Source: Begonia masoniana | Lineage: Eukaryota; Streptophyta; Magnoliopsida; Cucurbitales; Begoniaceae | Assembly (NCBI GenBank): GCA_022432975.1 | Contig: CM039508.1 | Location: 16,790,609 to 16,854,608 of the forward strand | Length of the DNA stretch: 64,000 nucleotides | Reading direction: 5' to 3' | In this document: one piece after another, positions 42,298-54,341 of the stretch | Position numbering within the stretch: position 1 is the first letter of the stretch | How the letters are laid out: each line of letters begins with the position of its first letter | Translations under genes and position numbers: made by a program | Notes under the pieces: model-generated | Told to the model about the DNA's origin: nothing | The model's input: only the letters and a program-made list of their open reading frames with translations | The model's database searches: none

Positions 42298-43341
42298 TGA
42301 TAATGTTGTCACGGGACTATGTTTTCACGGGACTATGTTTTCACGGGACTAAATGAATGTTTTTCACGAAAAAGAAGGATGTTTTACGAAACGAAACGTT
42401 TTATAAATGTCATGCATATAGGTAATGTTATGTTTAGTACGCTCCTTACTAAGCATTAGGCTTAATGTAGTTATTGTATGATGTAGGTGACAGGTGTGAA
42501 GGTGAGAGTTCCTCTCGATGACAAAGAACAGGTGGTCGACGGATGGTGCTCGTGGCGACGGGGTGTGTTTTGGCTTGGCTGGATGATCTAATGGCGTGCC
42601 TCGAACTGTTTTGTGGTAAAAAGGGATGTGAGTTAGCTTTGTTGATTAGAAAGGTAATGGATATTAGGTAGTACAGTTAGGTTTATTGTTTAGGGAATTC
42701 TATAGTGGTTGTAGGTTGAAGTAATGCCATTTTGAATGATTTGTTAATGAATGTCCTTGGTGATGTTTTAGGGAATTTAATGCTTATGCTCGATGTTTGT
42801 TTTAGGACTTGATTTGTTTTGATTTAGGAAGAGAATGAAAGTGTTTAAGTATGTGGATCGGATGATTTGATAGAAAAACGTATGAAAGTAGAGTCTTTGA
42901 TATGTATGATGTGGTAGTGGAATGTCTAAGATGTGAAGTTTTTATTTTTGGAGAATATACTGGAACTGTTTGGGTATTTTTAATTGTTTGGTCGTTTTTA
43001 AAACAGGTAAGGATACGCTCGATTTTTAGAGCGATCCACGCAGTTTGTTTTCTTGAGTATAGGTTATATTAGTGTTTTGTTTTAATTGATCTTACTTTAA
43101 GTGTTAATTGTTTTAAGTTAGTAATGGTTTTAGTCTAGTTCTAAATGTTTTAAAAGTCAAAATGTTTAAGTCAAAGTTAGACCCTAAAGGTCGTTAGAGG
43201 TGGGTCAATTGTCTAATTTAGTTTTATTTTAAAGTGTTAAGTAAAAATGAAAAAGTTTAGGAGAAAATACGAGGGCTTAGGTAATGGTTATGTCACGGCA
43301 AGTCCGTGGCGGCCCTGATCGGGTTGGGGTCGTCACAGTTA

Positions 43342-43353
43342 TGGTATCAGAGA
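43342..43353 (+). other. Primer binding site, element 4
   Basis: TGGTATCAGAGA, four bases after the LTR terminus; matches initiator Met tRNA. Confidence 0.88.
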
Positions 43354-46300
43354 GACGGAGTTTTAAAAGCGAGTTCTGTGATATGCCTGCCAAAAACACA
43401 CCGCCGCACGAGGACTCTCCATCGACTGTAAGTATTTAAGTTTAAGTTTGATTCATAGATGTTTATATTATTTAGTCTTGTATTTTTATTGTGTCTAGAA
43501 ACAAGAAAATGCCGAAAGCACCTAGAAAACTCGAGGAGAAATCCATTAGTCAGCTTATGGACATAATGCACCAATGGTCAGAACAAATAGAGATCTTACT
43601 CGACCGAGATGGAAATGGTAATAGACAAGATAGTATTTCATGTAACCAGGGTAGTGAACAAACTAGGCAGTTCGACCTCCGATATTTGATGGATGTGCTA
43701 TAGATCCGATACAGGTCGAGGTGTAGGTTCGAACAACAGAAAGATTGTTTGACATTATTAAGGTGAAGGAGGTAGATAAGGTTTCTTGTGCGATGTGTCA
43801 TCTGGTGGGAGTGCAAGTTGCATTCCGGCCGATGTTTTCGGTGTGACATGGTGGGGCACAAGGCCAAAGATTGTCTAGGACCGAATAAGATACCACCGTG
43901 TTGTCCTCCGAGGATGTCTACCTTGATCGAAGAAGAGGGAGCCGCTTAACCATCGGTTATTCCAGGTATATTCATATAGTGGTGATTAATAAATTAAGGA
44001 GCGTTGGAGAAGAAGTGTAATTGGAGTAGGGGTTTAAAACGTGACTTTTGTATATTGGATAAAAGGAGGATAGTGAATGGAGAAAGTTACGCATTGAGAC
44101 GAATAACTTGGGATAATTGTGCAAGTGTGAACATACTGAGAATTTATTACCGTTGGAGGGATACGACTTAAGAGATCTAACGGTTTGACGAACCCTCTAA
44201 GTATATAAATGAAGGTAATAACCAAAAGTCTAGCTTAGGTGAATTGTCGAGTAGAAGCATTTGACTTAGTAAATATCAACGAAGAGAATAAAGATGTTGA
44301 GGCGGAGTTGGAAGGTTAACAAATTTAGAGATGTTAGAAAATAGGGAATCTTATGTAAGGTGTTACTTAAGTAACGAGAATTAGACGTTTGCTAGGAGAT
44401 ATGTACCACTTTAGAAGGTTAGTCGATAAAGGGAGCTTCGGTTCTCTTTTGGACGTGTGAGGTTTACAACCAACGCGATAGGGGAGAAAACTTAGTTAAG
44501 CTAAGGGCGGTCGGTGGATATTAGACGCGTCGAGTCATGAGTACGTGTTGCTTGGTAGAGTGAGTACCAAATTAGGAAAAATAACGAGTAGTTGATTTCT
44601 AACTCTTGGTTTAAAAAGGATAAGAGATGAGTAATAAGTCTAAGGTTGACACAGTTCAAGTTAAACACCGTAACCTGTAACTTAGAATACTATTGATGAC
44701 GGATTTACGAGAGACCTTTACTAAAGAAAGGTGGGAACTGAGTGTCGTATGCTATGACTACGGGTAGAGCAGATAAGTTTAGGCGCGAGTTAGGATACAA
44801 CCCAAAGGATGTTAGAAAACTTAATTAAGCCAAGTTAGGTAAGTTAGAAAGCTTGACCTATAAAAGATTAAGTGGAGGCTGATTCATGTGAGAATTAAGG
44901 ATATTAATTTGGCCGCTTTGTTATTTTGGAGACTTAGGGAATTGGCAGGGCTTGTGGTATAAGCCATAGCACGTTTGGTTTCATTAAAAGTAAAGAATGC
45001 TTCTAAGTTTTTGGAAAATGGAAGAACGAGATTGAAGGATTTTAGAAGATTAAGATTAAGGTTGTAAATCTACCTGCAACAAGTTTGCTAACAAAAAAAA
45101 AAGTTGTTAGACAAATTATTATGAAGAAGACAAATAGAATAATTAGAACCTGACTAGAAGAAATGAAAGATAGTAGGCTAGTTAGTAACTTTGAAGAAGT
45201 CCTTGTGGAATATTAAGAATAAGTATAGGGCAGTATACCGTAGTCACAGGTACATTTCTTTTAATTTATTTAAAGAAGACGTTAAGATAGAGATGTTAGA
45301 TGATGTAATGTGGAAGTTTAGCATTGAATTTGGAATCATACTTGGTGACTTAGGAAGGCAAGGATTTTTGGAAGGGAGGTGTTAAATTGCATACAACAAG
45401 TTTGCAAACAAAAAGGTTGTATGGATGAGATGTTATAAAAGAATTTAGAAGAATGCTTAGGACCTAATTTTGGAGGAAGGATGAAATTGATATTGTAAAG
45501 TTAAGAGATAGGAATAAGATTAAATTAGGAATCAAAGGGGGGCCAACCTATATATATATAACGAAGTTGAAGCCAATGATTTTGTAAATGGATAAGGCTA
45601 AGAATGATAAGCTTAAGTGTGTGAAGAAGATCGCGACTTGAGGAAATAAAGAATGTGTGATGTAAGATAAAATGACCGGTTAGGTAGATCTTTGGATTTC
45701 GAATAGTGTAGTACGAGTAAGTAAGAAGTTTTACTAGATCGAACGGAAACTCGAAATAAGAGTTAAGTAGTTAAGGTAAATAAATTTGGAGCATGCTGGG
45801 TGAAATGAAGGGAGAATTGCATGAAGGCTATGCAAGTGAACTTAGAAGTGAGAGTAGATTTTGAGGTTTAGTAAAGTTGACTTGTAAGTTACGTCGAAGT
45901 GCTTATGCACATTTTCTTTTAGGTGTTGGGTGGATAGTTTAACGAATTGGTTTAGACTTAAGAATTTGTTAGTAATTGATGATGTTAGTGATTAATGACG
46001 ACCGAGATAAAAGTTGGACAAAACGAGCGTAGTGGAAATAATTATAGAGACCTAGTGGATACTGTAAAAGCATAAAGAAATAGATTTAGTAATTATCGCC
46101 CTGTATACAGGAATGGCATTAGAGTAGCTAAGGAAATGCTATGATTGCCCAAAGCAAGTAGGTTTAGAAAATGAGATTGATAATTTGGAAAGGAGATAGT
46201 AGTATAAAGAAGAGTTCAAAATAGAGGATTAGGATGAGAGATCTAAGTATCAGGTCCTTAGTGTTATAGAATTGAAGAAGCTTAAAGGGTTTGAAGTGAT

Positions 46301-46631
46301 TAAGTACGAGTTGTTGTCATGAAATTTGAAGAGTTAGAAATTTATTGAGCTTAGCTTGAGGGACAAACTAGAGTTGGAGTTAAGCTAAATGAAATTCGAA
46401 GGTCTAGGTGACGAAGGGTTAGGTTGAAGTCGATGGACGTATGAGTAATTGAATTACGAAGTGCGAAGTTAGATGGATTGAAAGCTTCGGAGATATAGAA
46501 AACTATGAAGACCCGAAAGGTGAGTAAGACCATAGGGGTTTCAAGATTAGTATTACGAGCATCGTACTTAGATAATGTGAGGGTGAGTAATAAGAGGATT
46601 GACTAAGCAATAATTTTGGGAACAAAATTCC
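43354..46631 (+). pseudogene. Element 4 interior with gag relic
   Basis: A 70-codon frame at 43491-43703 (MPKAPRKLEEKSISQLMD region) and a zinc knuckle CFRCDMVGHKAKDC near 43828-43870 are the only protein signals. The knuckle fits CX2CX4HX4C. The rest, to the PPT, has frequent stops on all frames and no RT, RNase H or integrase motif that I can recognise. Either pol decayed long ago or the interior never had one. Set against the near-identical LTRs, this points to mobilisation by proteins supplied in trans. Confidence 0.75.
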
Positions 46632-46648
46632 AATTAAGGAGGGAAGGA
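46632..46648 (+). other. Polypurine tract, element 4
   Basis: AATTAAGGAGGGAAGGA directly before the 3' LTR. Confidence 0.85.
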
Positions 46649-46888
46649 TGTAACACCCGAGTTTTCGGGTTTCCGCTCCAAGGCTATTTTGGTAAATCAG
46701 TAAATTAGGTCCGTTTTGTGAACGGTGAGTTTTGTTAGAACTCTAAGATTAAATTGGAATATTTGGAGAAATAAGGAAATTGAAGAGAGACCGAATCGAT
46801 AGATTAATTAAAGAAATAGTTTTAGTTTATTATAATCATAATAATAATTATTATTAATTTAATAAATAATAAAAAAAAAAAGAAGTAA

Positions 46889-46922
46889 AACAACAGAATG
46901 GCCCGAAGGCCATTCTGTTGTT
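46889..46922. repeat. 15-bp perfect hairpin in element 4 3' LTR
   Basis: Same stem-loop as at 40614-40647. Confidence 0.92.
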
Positions 46923-48144
46923 CGAGCTCCAGCCCGACGCCGTGAGAGATGAGGGAGGAGGCGACGATCGACGAACCACCGGCGTTTTCCGACTTTCGCC
47001 GACCAGACGGCGGCGACGTGAGGCTCCGACCGTCCTCCGCGCGCAACCCGACCGGTAAGGCTTGGTTTCCCCTGTTTTGGTTCGGTTTTTGGGTTTGTTC
47101 ATGGCCGTGGGTGGCGAGCTCGATTGAGCTCCGATCTCCGGCCAATTTCGGTCACTTCCGGCGTGGGTTTACCAACCCTAGGGCCGGCTATTGATGCTTG
47201 GCCGCGGAATGCCCAATTTGGGCGAAATTCAGTGAAACCCGAAATTAGGGCTTAGGGTTTTCTTAAATGGAAACTTCGATTTAGGTTAGTTTATGTTAAT
47301 TGGATGTTAGGAGGATAGATTGGTGAAGAAATTGATAGAATTTGATGAAAAATCAAAAAGGGGAATTTTGGGAAAAAGGGGCAGTTCGGGTTTTTGATAA
47401 ATTGACCTAGCTCCGGTCATTTGTTTTAAAATTCGTTTTGGCAGATTAAAATAGGTTATTAGAGGAGCACGTGGCCACTGGAATCGTTCGATTCCGACCA
47501 CCGACGCAAAAGTTATGCACGTTTGAGTTTCGGGTCGGTTTTTGACCAAACCCAAATTAGTGGCTGTTTAATTAAGTTTTAGTTAGAAATTGATGATATT
47601 ATGCTTATTAGTGAATGCGCTTGTTATTTAGGTAGATTAAATGAATTGAGGATTTTTGGTGGATTTAGGTTGAAGTTTGAATATTGGAGATTATTGGAAA
47701 ACCATTAATGGAGGTTAAGTAAATTGTGAGCACCACGTGCTCGATGAGATGCCGAATGGAGGAAATGAAAGTTTTAGGAGAAATTGTTTTAGCTAGGAGT
47801 TTAGTTTAAGTTTGAGATTCGTTTATTAGGATTGATTTTAATGTTCTTTATTTATGAAATGCCTTAGGTGGAGACGGCTTTTGGACGGTGCACGGCTTGC
47901 TACGGACGCCAGGTAAGTGAGCGTTAGGCTTTCCGGCCACTAAGGCCCTACGTCGTACAATGTAGATAATGTTGATTGTTGTGATGTGAGTGATTGTAGA
48001 GGTTGGTGGAAGACGGGTAGTTAGGAAAGGTTGATAGTTAAGTATTGCCTTAGTTATGTGGTAGTGCTCAAGTGATAGGTTTTCCTTACGTGTATGTCTC
48101 CTCATGCATCATGTTTTATGAAAATGTTGAATTAAAGAACGATA

Positions 48145-48147
48145 ATG

Positions 48148-48199
<52 letters not shown>

Positions 48200-48200
48200 G
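48145..48200. repeat. (ATGAATG)8 in element 4 3' LTR
   Basis: Eight copies, the short counterpart of the ~133-copy array. Confidence 0.93.
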
Positions 48201-49234
48201 TTTTCACGGGACTATGTTTTCACGGGACTATGTTTTCACGGGACTAAATGAATGTTTTTCACGGAAAAAGAAGGATGTTTTACGAAACGAAACTGTTTTA
48301 TAAATGTCATGCATATAGGTAATGTTATGTTTAGTACGCTCCTTACTAAGCATTAGGCTTAATGTAGTTATTGTATGATGTAGGTGACAGGTGTGAAGGT
48401 GAGAGTTCCTCTCGATGACAAAGAACAGGTGGTCGACGGATGGTGCTCGTGGCGACGGGGTGTGTTTTGGCTTGGCTGGATGATCTAATGGCGTGCCTCG
48501 AACTGTTTTGTGGTAAAAAGGGATGTGAGTTAGCTTTGTTGATTAGAAAGGTAATGGATATTAGGTAGTACAGTTAGGTTTATTGTTTAGGGAATTCTAT
48601 AGTGGTTGTAGGTTGAAGTAATGCCATTTTGAATGATTTGTTAATGAATGTCCTTGGTGATGTTTTAGGGAATTTAATGCTTATGCTCGATGTTTGTTTT
48701 AGGACTTGATTTGTTTTGATTTAGGAAGAGAATGAAAGTGTTTAAGTATGTGGATCGGATGATTTGATAGAAAAACGTATGAAAGTAGAGTCTTTGATAT
48801 GTATGATGTGGTAGTGGAATGTCTAAGATGTGAAGTTTTTATTTTTGGAGAATATACTGGAACTGTTTGGGTATTTTTAATTGTTTGGTCGTTTTTAAAA
48901 CAGGTAAGGATACGCTCGATTTTTAGAGCGATCCACGCAGTTTGTTTTCTTGAGTATAGGTTATATTAGTGTTTTGTTTTAATTGATCTTACTTTAAGTG
49001 TTAATTGTTTTAAGTTAGTAATGGTTTTAGTCTAGTTCTAAATGTTTTAAAAGTCAAAATGTTTAAGTCAAAGTTAGACCCTAAAGGTCGTTAGAGGTGG
49101 GTCAATTGTCTAATTTAGTTTTATTTTAAAGTGTTAAGTAAAAATGAAAAAGTTTAGGAGAAAATACGAGGGCTTAGGTAATGGTTATGTCACGGCAAGT
49201 CCGTGGCGGCCCTGATCGGGTTGGGGTCGTCACA

Positions 49235-50224
49235 CTACTGGTAGTAGGAGTTTTCTTGTTAGAGTGAAATTGTTGCTACGCTGTTTTCGTTGAGTATTTT
49301 TGATCTATCGGTAGATTATGTCTATCGGCAGATGTAGAGTTGTTGTTCTGTTGTCTATCGGAAGATGTCTTCAGTAAAGTCATCGGATGATGTCTTCAGT
49401 GGAAGCCATCGGAAGATATAAGTAGAAAATTTGTCGTTTTGTAACCGAATGATGTGTAGTATTTTATCCATCAGATGATGGAGGTAAAAGTCTTTTGTCG
49501 TTTTGTAACCGGATGATGTCTAGTATTTTATCCATCAGATGATAGAGGTAAAAGTCTTTTGTCATTTTGTCGTTTTGTAACTGAACGATGTCGAGTATTT
49601 TATCATTCGGATGATGAAGGTAAAAGTCTTTTGTCGTTTAGCGATCGGTGGATGACGGGTATTAAACCTATCGGATGATGTAGTAGAAGTTTGTCGTTTT
49701 GTGATTGGTATATGTAGTTTATTCTATCGAAAGACGTGAGTAAAAGTTTTGTCGTCTTGTAGTCGGCAGAGGTTGGATGAACAAATCATCCGGCTGACGT
49801 CATCGGTAGACGTGAGTAGCAAAACTTGTCGTTTTGCAGTCGGCAGAAGTTGGATGAATGATTCATCCGGCTGACGTCATCGGTGAAAACCTCGGTTTTG
49901 TTTTTGCCTTTTTCGTTGACTTTGCTCAGCAGATGATGTGTTTGACTTTTAAGAACTTTGAGTATTCCACGCTTAAGCCTTCATCTCTTCCGGCCGAGTT
50001 ACTTTCTAATATTTTAACAGATTTTTCTTTTTAAAACATTGTTTTATAGCTTTGCTTAACTCTATTCTACTCAAAAGAATTTCCGCTGCAAGTTTTAACG
50101 TTTTGAGGTTTTAGAAAAATGTCAAATTTTGACTTTCGAGCGAAGTTTTAAATTGGTTCAAAATTTCTTAGTTATGTCCGGGTTATGAGTAACGAACCGG
50201 GTTTATAAAACTCGGGGCGTTACA
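49235..50224 (+). mobile_element. LTR fragment of element 0/1 family (3' part)
   Basis: Contains CTATCGG(T/C)AGAT motifs, (G/A)CCGGATGATG repeats, two CATCCGGCTGACGTCATCGGT units near 49785-49880, the TTTCCGCTGCAAG box near 50088 and the terminus CTCGGGGCGTTACA. It resembles element 0 and gives the undamaged version of the end that poly-A replaces at 20135. It abuts element 4 on the left and a Mutator-like gene remnant on the right. Confidence 0.85.
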
Positions 50225-51010
50225 CAACGACAATGGGATATACGTCATTGTTGCCATGAATACTTATGGCCGTGAGTAATTGACCGGGGTAGTAGCCCTT
50301 CAGATGACATCCATCTAAACATATAATCGGTTTGCCCTGTTCCAGAAAACCTGGCACAAAGCAGCCATACATATGTATATTCTTTCAAATATCATCTTCT
50401 CATCTTACCCCTCACCCACCATATAACCATGTATTTTCACTGTACTGTCTAGATTTGATCTGAATATTCTTCTGAGTACGAACACAGTAATTTGAATTGT
50501 TCTTTGCCCCTCCCGTAATTAAGTCCTTTAGCTTGACTTCTTCCTCTTCTCGCAAGACTTGACTTATTGTTCACCTTATGTTCCTTCCTCACTGTCTTGA
50601 TGATATCAAAACTGGGTCAGTCAGGATAACTTTTGAACCTATTTGAATAATACATTGCCAACCACTTTGCCGAAGCGTGTCGATTATCAAGTGTCTTTAC
50701 ACAGTTGTGATCATTACGGTAGGACTTTATTTTGAAGGTGACCTCATTTTGCATGACCGAAGCATGCAGATGCTAATTACAATCTGCTCCTTGACATTTT
50801 ACCGTAAGTCTCTTCTTCACACTTTTAACAAATTTGATATCAAAACCTTTTTTCAAAGCATAATCTCGTACTTCGTCTCTAATGGCTTTTAAAGAACCAT
50901 ACTGTCTACCCACAACAAAATCACCCAAATTTTCTGCCCTTACTTGTATGCTTTCTGCCTCGTCATCATCCAAATTAAACAGTTCATGAAGCTCATCGTC
51001 TAAGATTGCG
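50225..51010 (-). pseudogene. Mutator-like (MULE) transposase remnant
   Basis: The 3' portion (50225-50375) translates on minus to IICLDGCHLKGYYPGQLL followed by HGNNDVYPIV, the first catalytic Asp block of MULE transposases. Further upstream is a basic Cys/His segment (KSYRNDHNCVKTLDNRHAS). The N-terminal block at 50773-50973 has LGDFVVGRQYGSLKAIRD and KKRLTVKCQGADCN, typical of the MuDR-type N-terminal domain. The middle (50375-50600) contains stops and looks broken. The gene is truncated at 50224 by the LTR. A MULE transposase would cut and paste elements with long terminal repeats; this copy cannot. Confidence 0.85.
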
Positions 51011-51279
51011 ATATTGAATGTACCTGTATTTCTCCTTCACCCTCTAAGTGATCAAATGGTTGAATATCCCCGTATATGGTACCGCGCTCCTTCATATACC
51101 ACTATATGTTTGCATGCTTATCTGCATTAACCAATCTTTCTACCATTTACGACGATTATCTGAAAAAAAAATCAAAAATTTTATTCAAGATAAACAATAG
51201 CCTATCAATTGAACAATACAACAATAACAATCATAATAAATAAAGAACATCAGAGGAAAACAAATTGAAATCAGTAAAA

Positions 51280-51880
51280 AAAAAAAGAGAATGGACGGAC
51301 GCTCTTTTAGTGCGTCCGTCCGTTATACAGGCTGAAAGACAGCCTAGTTTACAAAATTTGAGTCATTATAAAAAAAATTGAACTAAATGAATCAGAATAG
51401 AGAAAGCTATTACTTGAAGCGTTTTTCGATAAAAAATCTATAAAAAAAATTGCAAGAGGTTTAGAGAAAATCGATTTTGCCACGGTGAAAATGTCAGATA
51501 TCAGGCGCTGGATGGATATAAATCGCGAGTTCAGACGGACACTGTATTTAAGCGTCCATCCATTGTTGCCCTAATTTAGAATGTTCGTCCATTTATAAAA
51601 TACCTTAAAACTAACAGATGGACATATTGATTAACGGACGGATGTGTAAATACAGCGTCCGTCTGAGCCACTCGCCGACATCCACGACAAAGCATACATA
51701 CGGACGAACAAATGTTTCATTTGTCCGTCTGTCATATGTATCGGATGGTCGCTATTTTGCAACGTCCGTCCGATATACGACAAACTAATTGACACGGACG
51801 GACGCTAAAATTGTCCGTCCATCTGATATACGGCCAAAATGGAATCCGGATGCAGATTGGATGGACGGTAGGGTTTGTTT
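51280..51880. repeat. GGACGGAC palindrome-rich segment beside the MULE remnant
   Basis: Many copies of CGGACGGAC and its complement in alternating orientation. The cleanest is GGACGGACGC, 9-nt loop, GCGTCCGTCC at 51292-51322. Others lie near 51536, 51625, 51708, 51760, 51800 and 51850. Spacing fits a subterminal region of a DNA transposon, perhaps of the adjacent MULE. No gene is seen from 51010 to 52590. Confidence 0.75.
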
Positions 51881-52598
51881 TGTTATGTTTTAGATAGTTT
51901 AAGGTTTGAATCGCTAAATTTGATACTTTAAGGTTTAAAATAAAAAACCGTATACTTCGAGGTTTATATTGGTAATTTCCCTTTTATTAACTAACCTGGT
52001 TTGGTTCACTTAGCAAATATGCAGGTTTGGTTATATTCTCAAGTGGCGCTTCCATTTAAAAAGGACCAGAGAAGAAAGAGATAGTAGAAAGAAGGTGCGA
52101 TTAGGGCTGGGTGCGTTAGAGGGTCTTTTTCTCTGTTTCAGCAATCAAGAATTTGTAGTTTACTATCATTGGATGCTCTGTTCCTGAAGGAGATTGAAGA
52201 CATAGAATAGCATTTTATAATGTGTGACTTTGTGATTCTAAGCTAAGTTTTTCTTTTGATTATGTTGAGAATAATTGTTGTAATCTTGGACGATTTCTAG
52301 TTCATAAGAAGAGGATACCGGAGTTGCATCTATGGATGTAGGACTTGTTAGTATACCTACGGTTCACGTTTAGTTTTTTAATTCCGTTTGTATATTTAGT
52401 TACATTTTTCTCATCATTTGGTTTACCTGTATATATGTAAACATATGTGCATAGAGAAATGACAAGAAGCAAAAAGTCATTTCAATGTCATCCTCTCCTT
52501 CTCTCTCTCTGTCTCATCTGCAGCAAACCTAGTCGTCTCCTTCCTGCCTTGAGAAGAAGCATAGCTTCTGATTTTTCCATCGAAACCAAATCGTAACT
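51881..52598 (+). other. Intergenic / probable copia LTR, boundaries unclear
   Basis: No gene. Because a PBS follows at 52599, the right part should be a 5' LTR of the copia element, but I could not fix its start. Contains a CT-rich stretch near 52490-52515. Confidence 0.4.
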
Positions 52599-52609
52599 TG
52601 GTATCAGAG
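52599..52609 (+). other. Primer binding site, copia relic
   Basis: TGGTATCAGAG, ten bases upstream of the gag start codon. Confidence 0.8.
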
Positions 52610-53401
52610 TAAAAAAGAATGGCATCCTCCAGCTCCATGATCCCCTCCTCCCCTTCAGCCCTTCCTTCTTCCTCTCTTCCTCTGTTTCCCTCTGTCAACC
52701 AAACCTTAACTATCAAATTGAACAGCAACAACTATCTCATTTGGAAAACACAACTCCTCAATGTCGTTATTGCGAATAGCATCAACAATCTTCTGGATGG
52801 ATCTCTCCCACCTTCCCCACAGTATCTTGACTCGCTTTCTTCTCAAATCAATTTAGATTTCACTATTTGGATGCAGTATAATCGGCTCATCATAAGCTAG
52901 ATTTTTTCCTCCTTGCCCGAGGAATTGTTGCCATAAATTGTGTTTTTCACCACGACTAGTGAAGTTTGGGGTGTTCTGGCCTGTATATTTGCCTCCTCGT
53001 TGTTGGTAAGAATCACCTAGCTTCGAAGCCAGCTCCATTCCCAGTTCAAAGATGGACTTTCAACTTCCAGCTACATTCAAAACATTATAGCTTTATGTAA
53101 TACGCTCGCAAAAATTGGGGAACAAGTCTCTTACCGGGATAGAATAATCTATTTTCTAGGTGGCCTAGGAAGTGAGTACAACGCTTTCGTCCTTTCCATC
53201 ACAAATCATAGCTTTCTCAAGAGTTTAAAATTTCATCTAGAAAAACAAAACTCGCTGCTTCTCTTCCGATGCCGAGTCAACTACAAGCAAACGCTGCAAT
53301 CTATGCCCTTTTTTCCCAGATTAGAGTCCTTATCCGCAATTGGCTGCTCATTTCTGACCAAATTATATGTCTGGTTTTCACCATAATGGATCCGTGGTAT
53401 C

Positions 53402-53719
53402 TGTGTAACAGCCCTCCGGCTCACCCGGAATAGGCCGTGCGGTCCCTCCGGCTCACCCAGATCAGGCCCCGTCATGTGGCTTCAGCCCGACAGCACCACG
53501 TGTACTCATGATCTTCTCCCCCTCTGGTTGAGGAGTTTTTGCCCTCCCCTACACTCGAACCCAAGACCTCTAGGCTACAAGATCTTTGGGTTGAGTACCA
53601 CTTGAGCTAGATCATGAGTATATGTGGTGCCGTCGGGCTGAAGCCACGTGGCGGGACCTGATCCGGGTGAGCCGGAGGGACCGCACGGCTTGTTCTGGGG
53701 GAGCCAGAGGGTCGTTACA
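53402..53719. mobile_element. Foldback element with ~112-bp inverted arms and Pol III boxes
   Basis: Left arm 53402-53514 and right arm 53609-53719 are inverted copies. They begin TGTAACAGCCCTCCGGCTC and, read from the other end, TGTAACGACCCTCTGGCTC; the inner ends pair at ACTCATGATCT/AGATCATGAGT. ATCTG at both borders is a likely target duplication, and excising one copy restores a copia reading frame. The ~94-bp centre holds A-box and B-box-like motifs on the minus strand. It has no coding capacity. The class is uncertain: a MITE-like foldback, or a SINE-derived inverted structure. Confidence 0.88.
53553..53609 (-). promoter_or_regulatory. tRNA-like Pol III promoter boxes (A and B)
   Basis: On the minus strand TAGCTCAAGTGG (53598-53609) fits the A-box consensus TRGYNNARNNGG, and GGTTCGAGT (53553-53561) fits the B-box GGTTCGANTCC over its first eight bases. 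Their spacing is as in tRNA genes. Activity is inference. Confidence 0.6.
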
Positions 53720-53954
53720 ATCTGGGTCCTCTTCTTGGTGCTCGCCCAGCCCCAATAACCTTTTCAAAGTCCAGTGTCAAATTTGTAACAATGTAACATC
53801 CTCTAATTTCTCATATATTTATCCTTGTTACTATTCCTAAAAATCCAGTAAAATTTGAACTTTCGTTTTCATCCTTTAATCTTACTCATGTACAGACAAT
53901 TAAATCATTAAGCGGAAGACATACTAACATTTTCGCCCTTGACCGAACTACTGA

Positions 53955-54232
53955 AGAGAATCGGCAGACAACACTTCTTATCGGGTTCAGACGAATGGTA
54001 CAGTCGACGTTTTTGCCCACAGCATCGGACGATGTTATCGTCCAAAGATTTGGACGACGATGTGTTATCATCCACAGCATCGGACGACGTTATCGTCCAC
54101 AGAATCGGACGACGATGCGTTATCGTCCACAACATCGGACAACGTTATCGTCCACAGAATCGGACGACGATGCATTATCCTCCACAGCATCAGACGACGT
54201 CTTCGTCCACAGGAATGGACAACGTCTTTGAC
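53955..54232. repeat. GGACGACGTTATCGTCC hairpin repeats
   Basis: About eight to ten imperfect units of roughly 25-30 bp with ATCGGACGAC and TATCGTCCACA. Each good unit has the stem GGACGA/TCGTCC with a 5-nt loop. Overlapping frames of 60-100 codons are repeat artefacts. Confidence 0.85.
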
Positions 54233-54315
54233 TTCTGAATACTTAACTTAAAATTTGACAAAGTTGCCATAAAACATCAGCCGATCGATCGCTACTTCAA
54301 CCGATCGATCGGCAT

Positions 54316-54341
54316 GCTCTCTGGATTTTCTTCCAGAGAGC
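54316..54341. repeat. GCTCTCTGGA hairpin
   Basis: GCTCTCTGGA, 6-nt loop, TCCAGAGAGC. Its stem matches the second hairpin in the solo LTR at 34254-34280. Confidence 0.85.

Larger units (their letters stand above)
46649..49234 (+). mobile_element. Element 4: 3' LTR (2586 bp)
   Basis: Reference form of the LTR: eight ATGAATG units at 48145-48200 and the 490-bp segment missing from the other copy. It contains the 15-bp hairpin at 46889-46922 and three tandem TTTTCACGGGACTATG units near 48200-48245. Confidence 0.92.
52619..53791 (+). pseudogene. Ty1/copia gag relic
   Basis: Begins MASSSSMIPSSPSA; the block LTIKLNSNNYLIWKTQLLN is the classic N-terminus of plant copia gag, followed by LDGSLPPSPQYL. 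A TAG replaces Trp at 52897-52899 (IIS*IFSSLPEELLP), and further stops and frameshifts follow. Recognisable pieces after that are SQFKDGLSTSSYIQNI and ISYFLGGLGSEYNAFVLS-like sequence near 53140-53210. A foldback element splits it at 53402. After removal of that insert and one target copy, the frame reads on into NNLFKVQCQICN, the start of a zinc knuckle, which is cut by another LTR at 53792. Confidence 0.85.

Noticed and set aside
46949..47194. Small ORFs in the LTRs of element 4 (also 40546-40870, 46822-47145)
   Set aside because: Present in both LTRs as part of the non-coding leader-like region, on both strands, with no domain; LTR origin is sufficient.
53553..53609. A genuine tRNA gene
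   Set aside because: A and B boxes are present, but the flanks do not form an acceptor stem with a CCA-proximal end and no sensible anticodon loop is seen; it fits a tRNA-derived repeat better.
53939..54251. Overlapping 60-100-codon frames rich in SSTASDD or RRPQNRT
   Set aside because: Products of the GGACGAC/TCGTCC tandem repeat in an LTR; the overlapping frames on both strands show no codon bias.
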